Origin: Anderseniella sp963700885
GTDB taxonomy: Bacteria; Pseudomonadota; Alphaproteobacteria; Rhizobiales; Aestuariivirgaceae
Direction: 5' to 3'
Assembly: GCA_963700885.1 (NCBI GenBank)
Contig: CAVOZJ010000001.1
Coordinates: 137,287 to 201,286, forward strand
DNA length: 64,000 nucleotides
In this document: in pieces, positions 44,510 through 53,365 of the stretch
Layout of the letters: every line of letters starts with the position of its first letter
Numbering within the stretch: position 1 is the first letter of the stretch
Program-made: the position numbers and the translations under genes
Notes under the pieces: generated by a model
Databases searched by the model: none
Seen by the model: only the letters and a program-made list of their open reading frames with translations
Told to the model about the DNA's origin: nothing

Positions 44510-46133
44510 TTACTTCACCAGCTCGACATCGCCCGGCCGCCATGTTTTGGCGAAGAAGGGCTCGAGCGGGCTGTAGAGGCGCAGACATGGTATGAAGCCT
44601 TTGCCTGGCATGGTCTGGATCCAGTTGCCACGCGCCACTCCGTCAGGTTGCTGCGGTCCGAAGTAGATCGTCGTCGTCCCGTCAGCGTTTGGCTCTGCGG
44701 CCGGCGATGGGAAGCTCTGGCTGCCGGCGCGCGGATAGCGCTGTGGCGTGTCGAGCATCGACCGGGTCATGGTGTCGTAGAGCGTGAACGACCAGAACTT
44801 TTCGGCCGGGATGTCCTTTGGCAGGCGTGACCTTGTAGGTCTTGGCGCCATCGAAGTAGTTGTTCTGCGCGTCAACCATGGTCCACAAATACGTGGAGCC
44901 GATGCCGGGCAGTCGCATGGCCATCGCGGGCGTGATCCCAGTGACGCCATAGAAGAAGGCCCGGCGCGCATCCAGTTGGCGATAGCCGGTCGCAGGGAAG
45001 GGTTTAACGCCGTCCTTGGTGATCATCGGAATAGGCGTCTCGAACTCGTAGCCGGTGGCAAACAGCATGTTCTGCCAACTCGCATCGTCGTAGTAATACC
45101 ATGACCTGTCGCGCGGGCTCATGAAGAGACTGCGTGACGTCGCGTTGGCCACCTCCAGCGCTTCCGTGAGAATCTTCTTCATGCGCGCATCAGGAGCGAA
45201 GGGCTTGCCCTTGACGATCCCGATGGCTGCGATTGGCCCCATCAGCTCGGGGTCGAGGCTGGTGGCCGGTTCCTGCTGCACCACCTCGTTCAACATTTCG
45301 AAATATGAAAAGTCGTTCGGCGGAATGGTGTTCATCACCTTGCCGCTGCCTTCATGGAACACGGTCGGCGGCGGGGGGGTGATCCGGCCAAGCCTGGCCT
45401 TGCCCGCCAGGAACTCGGCGATCGGTGTGCCGACTCCGCCTGCATTGTAGGGATAGACCTTGGTGAACTTCTTGACCCTTTCGACCACAGGCTTGGGGTC
45501 GTCCTGGTTTTCGATAAATGCGCGGGCGAACCAAACGCCGTGGGTGGTCTTGGAGTGAGCGACGTTGAATTCCCCTTCTGGCAAGGGGCCCTCGTAGCCC
45601 GGCGGCACAATCAGGTATTTGCCGCCTTCGCCGCGGTCAGGCCCGGGCAGGCCCACGTCGATGACCCAGCGGAACCAGGCATCCTGGACCGTGCCGAGGA
45701 CTCCCGGCGGAACTTCCACCACCATTGGCCCCTTCGTGAGGTCGAGGCCGCCGATGATGTAGATCGTGTCGGCGTTGGCCGTCAGGAACAACGACTTGGC
45801 ATCCATCAGCTCCGAGAAGACGATCACCTCGTTGTCCTTCACACCGATGTCCTGCAGACCCTTGCGGATGGCGTGGATGCTGACGCCTTGCAGGGTGTCC
45901 GCAAACGCGCGGGTCGCGTGCGAGAAGTCCAGGTGATCATAGACCTTCTCGAGGGTCGCCTTGTTCGGCTGACCGTCCTTGAACTCCAGTGTGCCGAGGC
46001 GGGATTCGATCTTGGCGGGCGTAGTGATCGACTGCGGGATCGGGGTCGTCTGCGCGGATGCGCTTGTAGCGAACAACAGGCCGGTAATGACGGCGCAGGC
46101 GGGGCCGATGGTGGTGCGGGGGAAAGTATTCAT
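44510..46133 (-). pseudogene. Exported DUF1254/DUF1214 protein, second paralogue, one frameshift
   Basis: A signal peptide (AVITGLLFATSASAQ) is followed by IPQSITTPAKIESRLGTLEF, then DUF1254 (DAKSLFLTANADTIYIIGGL) and DUF1214 segments. Near 44826 one extra base (ACGCCTGCC for ACGCTGCC) moves the frame. The true C terminus LPKDIPAEKFWSFTLYDT ... WRPGDVELVK continues in another frame to 44510. With that base removed the protein has normal length, about 540 residues. I start at the ATG at 46133, preceded by CAGGAG. A sequencing error is as likely as a mutation. Confidence 0.8.
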
Positions 46134-46237
46134 GGGGGTACTCCTGGTTTGTGCTTTTTCTTGTGTGTGTTCGGGCTGCTCCGGATGGTTCTCAATCCGG
46201 GGCAGCTTCAATGTACGGGGCGATTACCGGGTCCGCA

Positions 46238-47635
46238 TCACTCCGCCCTGTTCAGCTTTGGCTTGGTCCACGAACCATCCAGTGCGGCTTCTTTCGGCCA
46301 GTAGAGGCGCATGTACGTTGCGAAAGGACCCGTCGGCGCCGGCAGCCAGTTGGGCTCCTTGTCCTTGCCAGGCGATTCGTGCTGGATGTAGATGGTGAGT
46401 CCGCCATCGGCGTCTTGCTTCATCTGCGGCAACATCGGCGAATTGATCAGGTAGCGGTTGATCGGATTGGCCACCAGCAGGCTTTGTGGCAAGTCATACA
46501 TGGTGAGCGACCAGAAGGCGTTGACCGGCGGGTATTGGCCCGGGGCGAAGCGCAGCGTGTAGCGATTGACGCCGCTGAGTGCATTGCCTTCGCTATCCAC
46601 GCGATAGATCGGATACATCGCTTCCTCTTTGGCGTTGCCGTAGATGCCGATCGTGCCGAGCCAGCGGTTCAGGTAGTTGTCCTTCAGGAATTCACGCGAG
46701 CCGAAGACATCACCGGAAGTAAGTTTTCCTTCGGTCAACTCTTTCACGCCTCCGGCAAAAGCCTCCCAGGCGTCGGCACGGCCCTGCTCGATGGCCGTCT
46801 TCATTTCAGGCGAGAGTTTGGCGGGATCGAACGTCATGCCGCCTCCGACACCGATCCTGGCGAAGCGTTCCCTAAGGGCCGCCTCGCTCGGCACCGGCGG
46901 GCTGTAGCCCAGCACGAAGTTCATGATGTTGAAGAACTCCAGCGAAGTCTTCTGTTCTTCCTTGGTGAGTGGCTTGATGAAATCCACGTCCGGTGCTGCA
47001 GGGGGTGGCGTGGTTCCCAGGAACGCGGACAGCGGCTGCATCTTGTACTGCGCCTGGATCTTCTCGACATTGCCGATGTCGGCAGGATCGAACAACTGCG
47101 TGCGAAACACGACAACGCCGAAGTCCGTATCGAACTCGTACACCTTCTTTATGCCTTCGGGCGTCTCGCCTTTCCAGCCCGGCCCGACCAGCATGAAATT
47201 GCCGGCATCATTGCCGGTGGTTCTCGAACCCGCGTATCCGGCAATAAACGTATAGGCATCCCACATCTCAACGTCGTAGTACCGCTCCTTCTCGATCGCC
47301 GGCACGGAAATCACGACCGGTTCGGCGCGCAGATCGAGTCCCGCCCAGGAATAGGGCGTGTCCGAATTGGGCGTCTGCACCGCAGTATCAGCCGGCGTAA
47401 AGACACTGTTGATATTCTTGATATGGTTCCAGGGCGCCTTGAAATTGGGATTGTTCCTGTCCACGTAGTAGGCGTACTGGATGCGGTAGTTATCCACCAG
47501 CGGGTAGCCGTAGATGTAGGCTTCCCTGGCAATGGCGCGCGCTTCTTTTGGGGTGACATCTTGCGCGTAAGCTGCGGGCGCAAGCAGTATTGCGCCCATC
47601 ACAAGGGCAGCAAGCTTGAGTAGCAATTGTTTCAT
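46238..47635 (-). CDS. Exported DUF1254/DUF1214 protein, third paralogue
   Basis: 465 residues. A signal peptide (MKQLLLKLAALVMGAILLAP, cleavage after AAYA) precedes DUF1254 (REAYIYGYPLVDNYRIQYAYY, TAVQTPNSDTPYSWAGLDLRAEP, VEMWDAYTFIAGYAGSRTTG) and DUF1214 (NAFWSLTMYDLPQSLLVANPINRYLI, NWLPAPTGPFATYMRLYWPKEAAL). It is more divergent from the two downstream copies and closer to the commonest form of the family. It is probably the first gene of a three-gene unit; intergenic gaps are about 105-115 bases. Confidence 0.88.
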   Translation of the reverse strand: MKQLLLKLAALVMGAILLAPAAYAQDVTPKEARAIAREAYIYGYPLVDNYRIQYAYYVDRNNPNFKAPWNHIKNINSVFTPADTAVQTPNSDTPYSWAGLDLRAEPVVISVPAIEKERYYDVEMWDAYTFIAGYAGSRTTGNDAGNFMLVGPGWKGETPEGIKKVYEFDTDFGVVVFRTQLFDPADIGNVEKIQAQYKMQPLSAFLGTTPPPAAPDVDFIKPLTKEEQKTSLEFFNIMNFVLGYSPPVPSEAALRERFARIGVGGGMTFDPAKLSPEMKTAIEQGRADAWEAFAGGVKELTEGKLTSGDVFGSREFLKDNYLNRWLGTIGIYGNAKEEAMYPIYRVDSEGNALSGVNRYTLRFAPGQYPPVNAFWSLTMYDLPQSLLVANPINRYLINSPMLPQMKQDADGGLTIYIQHESPGKDKEPNWLPAPTGPFATYMRLYWPKEAALDGSWTKPKLNRAE

Positions 47636-47848
47636 TAAAACCTCACGTTGGAATTCCTCTGTTCCTCAGCCGTCTGTATAGCCTGCAAAGATGTCAATCA
47701 AGCGAATTTCAGCTAGCGCGGCCCGTCAGGTTACGGCGCAACGGAAGCCGGATTTCCGCGGTTACGGCGATCACAGAGCCAGTGTGATACGTCACGAGGG
47801 GGCGCGCGAACTGGTCATTGCATCCAACCAGATTGATGGGACCTGACG

Positions 47849-49666
47849 CTAGTTTCCCTTGACCTTCACGTACGACCCCGGCGCAGGCTCAATCGGCTGC
47901 AGCTTGCCAAGTTCCGGATCGCGGGCCGGCACCTTTTTTCCTGACTTGTCGGCCTGCCACTTCATCCAGTGCGGCCACCAGGAACCGGGATGTTCTTCAG
48001 CGTTCGCCAGCCAGTTTTCCACGGTGTCGGCGCTGTTTTCATTGGTCCAGTACTGGTATTTTCCACCCTCGGGCGGGTTGACCACTCCGGCGATATGACC
48101 GGAACCTGCCACCACAAGCTGCGTGTCGCCGCCCAGGAATTCACCGATCTTGAACACCGATTTCAACGGTGCGATATGGTCTTCCCGCGCACCCAGGTTG
48201 TAAACCGGGATTTTTACCTTGCTCAGATCGATACGCACCTGGTCGAGCGTCATCCGGCCCTGGCTGAGATTGTTGTACAGGTAGCACTCGCGCAGGTAGA
48301 ACGAATGGGTGGCTGCCGGCATGCGCGTCGGGTCAGCATTCCAGTACAAGAGATCAAAGGGCATCGGATCCTTGCCCTTCAGATAATTGTTTACGACATA
48401 TGACCAGATCAGGTCATTCGAGCGCAAAAGATTGAAAGCGTTGGACATTTCCTTGCCATCAAGGAAACCGTCCTTTGCCATGCGCTGTTCCACCTGCGAT
48501 ATCTGATCTTCGTCGGCAAACACTTTCAGATCACCGGCATAGGTGAAATCCACCTGGGTAGTGAAGAATGTTGCCGACTTTATGCGCTTGTCATTCCTGG
48601 CAGCCATGTAACCCAGCGTCGAGGCAAGCAGGGTGCCGCCAATGCAGTAACCAATCGCGTTGACCTCGGCCTCGCCGGTCTGTTTTTCAATCTGGCTGAC
48701 AGCTTCAAGGATGCCGTCATGCATGTAATCGGCAAATCCCTTTTGCGCCAGTTTGGCATCCGGGTTGACCCAGGAGATCACAAACACTGTCAGGCCCTGT
48801 TCAACACACCAGCGAATGAACGATTTCTTCGGGTTGAGGTCGAGAATGTAAAACTTGTTGATCCATGGCGGCACTATGAGCAGCGGCGTCTGGTAAGTCT
48901 TTTCCGTTGCCGGCGAATACTGGATCAGTTGCAACAGTTCATTCTGGAAAATCACCTGTCCAGGTGTCAGCGCCATGTTTTCACCCAGCGCAAACGCACT
49001 CATGTCGGTCTGCTTGATGCGCAGGGATCCGTGACCTGCTTCAATATCCCGGGCAAGATTGCGCATGCCGTCCAGCAGGTTCTGTCCGTTTGAGGCGAGG
49101 GTCTGTTTCAGCACTTCCGGGTTGGTCACGGCAAAATTCGACGGCGACATGGCATTGGCGATCTGGTCGAAGTAGAAACTCGCCTTGTGCCGCGCCGCTT
49201 CATCGATGTCTGCCGTGTTGGCGATGGTGTCATGGGCCCATTTCGCAGTCAGCAGGTATGCCTGTTTGAAAAAATCAAACACCTGGTTGCGTGACCAGTC
49301 GGGATCCTTGAAGCGTTTGTCGCCGGGTTCCGGTGTGACTACCGGTTCTGTGGGCTCACCCATCATCCGCGTCCATGAATTTTGCCACAGCCGGGTATAG
49401 CCCTGCCAGAGTTGAAAACTGGCTTCTGCCCAGCGCTCGGGGTGTTGGGCGTAGGACTGGGCAATTTCGGTGAAGGATTTCAGGACCGGTTCAATGGGTT
49501 TGAAGGGCGCGCCATCCGCGTTGCCGGCATCTTCCTGTTTTTGCTCAGCCATGTTCTGGGCGATGGCTGCCCCGACCTGAAGTGCCTTGGACAGATTGTC
49601 CATGAGCTTGATGGGATCAGGCAGGGTAAAACCGGCGGGGTCCTGAGATGCTGGGCTTTTTGACAT
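47849..49666 (-). CDS. phaC: Class I poly(3-hydroxyalkanoate) synthase PhaC
   Basis: About 605 residues. It polymerises 3-hydroxyacyl-CoA into storage polyester at the granule surface. The N-terminal domain includes FDFFKQAYLLTAKWAHDTI. The alpha/beta-hydrolase core has the lipase-like box GYCIGGTLLA with the catalytic Cys, VPPWINKFYILDL, WNADPTRMPAATHSFYLRECYL, the catalytic Asp in GAREDHIAPLKSV and His in VAGSGHIAGVVNPP. I start at MSKSPASQDP. No phaAB or phaR genes are in the window. Confidence 0.95.
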   Translation of the reverse strand: MSKSPASQDPAGFTLPDPIKLMDNLSKALQVGAAIAQNMAEQKQEDAGNADGAPFKPIEPVLKSFTEIAQSYAQHPERWAEASFQLWQGYTRLWQNSWTRMMGEPTEPVVTPEPGDKRFKDPDWSRNQVFDFFKQAYLLTAKWAHDTIANTADIDEAARHKASFYFDQIANAMSPSNFAVTNPEVLKQTLASNGQNLLDGMRNLARDIEAGHGSLRIKQTDMSAFALGENMALTPGQVIFQNELLQLIQYSPATEKTYQTPLLIVPPWINKFYILDLNPKKSFIRWCVEQGLTVFVISWVNPDAKLAQKGFADYMHDGILEAVSQIEKQTGEAEVNAIGYCIGGTLLASTLGYMAARNDKRIKSATFFTTQVDFTYAGDLKVFADEDQISQVEQRMAKDGFLDGKEMSNAFNLLRSNDLIWSYVVNNYLKGKDPMPFDLLYWNADPTRMPAATHSFYLRECYLYNNLSQGRMTLDQVRIDLSKVKIPVYNLGAREDHIAPLKSVFKIGEFLGGDTQLVVAGSGHIAGVVNPPEGGKYQYWTNENSADTVENWLANAEEHPGSWWPHWMKWQADKSGKKVPARDPELGKLQPIEPAPGSYVKVKGN

Positions 49667-49842
49667 GCGTTGACCGTCCAATCGAGAATGAGCCAATTAT
49701 ACCGTCAGAAGTAATGTCGTTCATGACAGTAAAGCAAGTCTGCAGCATGACAAGTGCGGGTTTTGTGTCGTTGAAACCGGATTTGTGGCACCGTGAGTGC
49801 ATGACGGGACAAACCGAGTTAAACGACGTCATGTAGTCTGTA

Positions 49843-50902
49843 CTAGACCCTGGCTCTTTGCACCATGCCATACAGATCACGCGGATCGTCCGGATCGGCA
49901 ATCATGTCAAGTTCGTCATAGTGCCCGGTGGCCTCGAGCTGGTCGTGGATATAGCGCAGCGCAGAAAAATCCTCCGTGGCGAAACCGACGCTGTCAAACA
50001 GGGTGATCTGGTCGCTTGAGGTGCGTCCGCTGGTCTTGCCGGCAATCACCTGCCAGAGTTCGGTCACCGGGTGGTCGGCGTCCAGTTGCTGGATTTCGCC
50101 TTCGATGCGGGTTTGCGGCGGATACTCGACAAAAATGCTGGAACGCAGCAGGATGTCCCTGTGCAATTCGGTCTTGCCGGGGCAGTCGCCGCCAATGGCA
50201 TTGATGTGGACACCGGAACCAACCATGTTGTCGGTCAGGATGGTGGCGTATTGTTTATCTGCAGTGCACGTGGTGATGATTTCAGCGCCGGTCATGGCGT
50301 CCTCGGCCGAAGTGCAGGCAATCACCTTGAGGCCGGTACCGGCCAGGTTGCGGACCGCCTTTTTTGTGGCGGCAGCATCAATGTCATACAGCCGGACAAG
50401 TTTCGATGCCGACAATCTCCTTCATCGCCAGCGCCTGAAACTCGCATTGCGCGCCATTGCCGATCATTGCCATCGTTCTGGCATTCTTCGGGGCCAGGTG
50501 TCTGGCCGCCACCGCAGAGGTTGCGGCGGTGCGAAGTGCAGTCAGCACAGTCATTTCCGACAACAGGATCGGGTATCCGTTGTCGACCCTCGCCAGCACG
50601 CCGAAGGCTGTTACGGTCTGGAAACCGCGTGCCATGTTGGCGGGATGGCCGTTGACATACTTGAAACCGTAGGTCTCGCCATCACTGGTCGGCATCAGCT
50701 CTATCACGCCTTCATGCGAGTGCGCTGCAATTCGGGGCGTCTTGTCAAACTTGTCCCAGCGCACAAAGTCGGCCTCGATATAATCGGCCATTTCGGAGAT
50801 CATTTTCGCTGCGCCGATGGTGTTGACGATACGCATCATGTTTTCGACGCTGACAAACGGTACGAAAGCGAGCTTCGAAGGGGCGGGCGGGAGTTTGGTC
50901 AT
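49843..50902 (-). pseudogene. Ornithine cyclodeaminase, one frameshift
   Basis: The enzyme converts ornithine to proline with release of ammonia, using NAD. The first frame runs MTKLPPAPSKLAFVPF ... TMAMIGNGAQCEFQALAMKEIVGI. Near 50405 one extra G shifts the frame, and the protein continues KLVRLYDIDAAATKKAVRNL, VHINAIGGDCPGKTELHRDIL (catalytic Asp region) and FDSVGFATEDFSALRYI. About 353 residues in total, normal for the family. It lies downstream of the arginase, whose product is ornithine. The indel may be a base-calling error. Confidence 0.85.
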
Positions 50903-50915
50903 GGGTTTCGGCTTT

Positions 50916-51188
50916 CTATCGGTGGGAAAGGTGAATGCCGGCCAGCATGCAACGCACTGAGCCACCGGCCATTTCGATTGTGGGGATGGCAATGGGCAGC
51001 AGGGTTGCCGATTGCCGGATGCGGGCTTTCTGATCCTGCGTGAGGCTCTGTTCCGCACGCGCCGGCAACGCCAGAACATGCCCGTTGCGTCCCCTGAGTT
51101 CGAGGGCGTTGCCGGCTGCCGTTTCCAGGTTGGGCGAGAAACTGTGCGGTCGAACCATGACCACTGCTGCCGGGGCTTGCACGCTCAC
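50916..51188 (-). pseudogene. Internally deleted arginine-deiminase-like (CtlX-type) protein
   Basis: 90 residues joining the N-terminal start of a CtlX/amidinotransferase-family protein (APAAVVMVRPHSFSPNLETAA) directly to its C-terminal end (LTQDQKARIRQSATLLPIAI, PTIEMAGGSVRCMLAGIHL, with the catalytic Cys). Full-length relatives are about 300 residues, so roughly 210 in the middle are absent, and the join stays in frame. The active-site Cys is kept but the Asp/His catalytic residues and guanidinium-binding core are gone. It sits between arginase and ornithine cyclodeaminase, where an arginine- or citrulline-degrading enzyme would belong. Confidence 0.65.
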
Positions 51189-51191
51189 GGG

Positions 51192-52121
51192 TCAGTAGCT
51201 CCTGGTAGGCCGGTCTAGTACCTTGCGTCCCAGCAGGCTGGCGCACAGATCGACCATCAGTTTGGCTGTGCGGCCGCGATCATCAAGGAAGGGATTGAGC
51301 TCAACCAGGTCGAGCGATGTAACCAGGCCGCTGTCGCACAACATCTCCATGATCAGATGCGCCTCGCGGAAAGTGGCGCCGCCCGGTACGGTTGTTCCAA
51401 CCGCAGGCGCGATGCCGGGATCCAGGAAGTCGACATCAAGACTGACATGCAGTGCTCCGCCGGCAGCTTTCACATCTTCAAGAAATGCCCGCAAGGGGTT
51501 GGCCACTCCGTGCTCATCAATTGCCCGCATGTCAAAAACCCGGACATCGCTTTCAGCCAGCAGAGCCTTTTCAGCCCCATCCACCGAGCGCAGGCCCATC
51601 ATGCAGACATTTCCAGGCGTTATTCTGGCGGTCAGCTCCGGGTAGCTGTCTTCAAATCCGCCGTGACCGGTCAGATACGCCATTGGCGTACCGTGCAGGT
51701 TGCCGCTCTCGGTGGTTTCAAGCGAATGAAAATCGGGATGTGCATCGAGCCACAGAACAAACTGTTCGCGACCGGATTTCTTGGCGGCCCTGGTGACACC
51801 GGACACCGACCCTATCGACAGGGAGTGATCCCCTCCCAGGAAGATCGGAAAGTCAGATCTTTCAATGGCCGCGCAAGCGACTTCGTTCAATGCCAGGGCC
51901 CATCCGACTGTTTCATTGAGATGATGTACCGCCTTGTTTTTGGGCAGCGGCCGCTTGGCGTCGAGAGGGGCTACATTGCCATGGTCGCTGACCTGGTGAC
52001 CCAGTTTCTCAAGAGTGGCGGAGATACCGGCGGTTCGAAATGCATCCGGTCCCATCAGGCATCCAAGCTGGGTTGTGCCTGATTGAACCGGCGCACCGAC
52101 AAGATAACAGTTGAGCGGCAT
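51192..52121 (-). CDS. rocF: Arginase
   Basis: About 309 residues. It hydrolyses arginine to ornithine and urea using two Mn ions. The metal motifs are all present: FLGGDHSLSIG, LDAHPDFHS (the DAHxD site) and HVSLDVDFLDPGIAPAVGT (the SxDxDxxDP site). The ATG at 52121 has AGGAA 8 bases upstream; the frame extends to 52271 through a hydrophobic AT-rich stretch that overlaps the promoter region and is not family-like. It is divergent from an Lrp-type gene that probably controls it. Confidence 0.93.
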   Translation of the reverse strand: MPLNCYLVGAPVQSGTTQLGCLMGPDAFRTAGISATLEKLGHQVSDHGNVAPLDAKRPLPKNKAVHHLNETVGWALALNEVACAAIERSDFPIFLGGDHSLSIGSVSGVTRAAKKSGREQFVLWLDAHPDFHSLETTESGNLHGTPMAYLTGHGGFEDSYPELTARITPGNVCMMGLRSVDGAEKALLAESDVRVFDMRAIDEHGVANPLRAFLEDVKAAGGALHVSLDVDFLDPGIAPAVGTTVPGGATFREAHLIMEMLCDSGLVTSLDLVELNPFLDDRGRTAKLMVDLCASLLGRKVLDRPTRSY

Positions 52122-52251
52122 GGAGTTTAGTTCCTGTTGTTTCAGGAATGCAGTTTCCAACATCACTCCATAAACATATAGTTGGAAAATTGCGCATTTT
52201 GAATATATTAATATGCATAGTGATAATATGCTATTGCAAAGTGATAATTTG
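52122..52251. promoter_or_regulatory. Divergent arginase-lrp promoter region
   Basis: An AT-rich spacer between the divergent starts contains TTTTGAATATATTAATAT (about 52197-52214), a dyad centred on AATATATT of the kind Lrp/AsnC proteins bind. GTGATAATATG and GTGATAATTTG follow as near-direct repeats (52220-52251). Arginase control by the adjacent Lrp gene is typical of this arrangement; the site itself is inferred. Confidence 0.4.
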
Positions 52252-52683
52252 ATGAATGAACTTTCCAGCACAGACAGGCGTCTGATCTATGCGCTCAAAC
52301 AGGATGGACGCGCATCGGTTACGACGCTGGCCGGGTTGTTGGGGGTATCGCGCGCCACCGTGCAAAGCCGCATGGAGCGCCTGATTGACACCGGCGTCAT
52401 CCGGCGTTTCACCATTGAAGTGGATGCATCGGCAGAAGCCGAGGTGATTCGCGCGGTGATGATGATCGAGCTTGAAGGCACATTGGCCAGATCGGTTACC
52501 GGCTCCCTGAAACGTCTGGCAGAGATTGTTTCCCTGCACACCACGAACGGTACCTGGGACCTGGTTGCGCACATCGAAACGTCAGGGCTGCCGGAGTTTG
52601 ACCGGGTGTTGCGAGAAGTCCGTGAAATAAAGGGTGTGCTGAACAGTGAAACCAGCCTGCTCCTGAACAAGGCGGTTGCGTGA
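52252..52683 (+). CDS. Lrp/AsnC-family transcriptional regulator
   Basis: 143 residues from the ATG at 52252 (an earlier ATG at 52213 is possible but reads through the AT-rich promoter). An N-terminal helix-turn-helix (LSSTDRRLIYALKQDGRASV, LAGLLGVSRATVQSRMERLIDTGVIRRF) is followed by the RAM ligand domain (VIRAVMMIELEG, TTNGTWDLVAHIETSGLPEFD). It is divergent from arginase; arginine or ornithine sensing is the likely role, as for known arginase-linked family members. Confidence 0.88.
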   Translation: MNELSSTDRRLIYALKQDGRASVTTLAGLLGVSRATVQSRMERLIDTGVIRRFTIEVDASAEAEVIRAVMMIELEGTLARSVTGSLKRLAEIVSLHTTNGTWDLVAHIETSGLPEFDRVLREVREIKGVLNSETSLLLNKAVA

Positions 52684-52695
52684 TATCTTGCACGT

Positions 52696-53205
52696 TCATT
52701 TCAGAAGCAGGCCACCATCGACCACGAGGTCAATGCCGGTAATGTAGGACGCACCGTCCGACAGCAGGAAAACCGCTGCCGTTGCAAGCTCGCGCGGCGT
52801 GCCGATGCGGCCGAGCGGCACGTGACAGGCTGCCGCGGCAAGCTTTTCCGTCGTGTCCCAGCGGGCCTGCAGGGGCGTGTGGGTCAGGCCGGGGTAGATG
52901 GCATTGGAGCGGATATTGTCGGCGGCAAGTTGCATGGCGAGCGAGCGCGACAGTGCGCCAACACCGGCCTTTGCCGTGGAATATGCATCCTGGGGAAGGG
53001 GGTCGCCCCGCAGGCACTGGGTGGTGGAGAAATGAACCATCGCACCACCTTTTGCCTCTCGCATGTGCGGGACGGTGGCGCGGACCGTGTAAACCATCGA
53101 TTTGAGATTGATATCGAACACCCGGTCCCACACATCCATGTCCATGTCGAGGAGCGAGCTGTCCCGGTCAAACCACAAAACGCCGGCCACATTGGCAAGA
53201 TAGTC
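52696..53205 (-). pseudogene. Short-chain dehydrogenase, 5' end removed by element integration
   Basis: About 170 residues of a classical SDR. The N-terminal Rossmann TGxxxGxG part is missing; the sequence begins in the middle of the family's IDYLANVAGVLWFD strand. The catalytic Ser region (VHFSTTQCLRGD) and YSTAKAGV (Tyr-x-x-x-Lys) are present, as is the end YITGIDLVVDGGLLL. A stop appears in frame at 53224, so the gene ends abruptly between 53205 and 53223, 150 bases before a phage-type integrase. The missing 5' part is expected at the far end of the island, beyond the window. Confidence 0.75.
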
Positions 53206-53292
53206 AATCCTCAGTACTAAGTGTCATAGGCGATTAAGGTTTATCAGGAGAACTGGCTAAAAAAGTGCGTTTACACTTATCCACCTATCAGA

Positions 53293-53350
53293 GCTTGTCA
53301 TTGCTTGTCATATCAAATCAGCGTAATATGTGGTATGAAATGTGGTATGA
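53293..53350. promoter_or_regulatory. Direct repeats upstream of the integrase
   Basis: GCTTGTCAT occurs twice 10 bases apart (53293-53301 and 53303-53311), and ATGTGGTATGA twice 12 bases apart (53328-53338 and 53340-53350). Such paired short repeats between the attachment junction and an integrase gene are typical integrase arm or excisionase sites, and they also overlap the probable int promoter. This role is inferred. Confidence 0.45.
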
Positions 53351-53365
53351 TTTGGAATTGAAGAT

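Noticed and set aside
43296..46304. Long plus-strand frames (350 and 316 codons) opposite the first two DUF1254 genes
   Set aside because: Antisense shadows of well-supported genes with no ribosome sites or motifs.
46151..47623. A 490-codon open frame on the plus strand opposite the third DUF1254 gene
   Set aside because: It mirrors the real gene on the minus strand, which has a signal peptide and family motifs. The antisense translation is His/Arg/Gln-rich with no recognisable domain; high GC explains the open frame.
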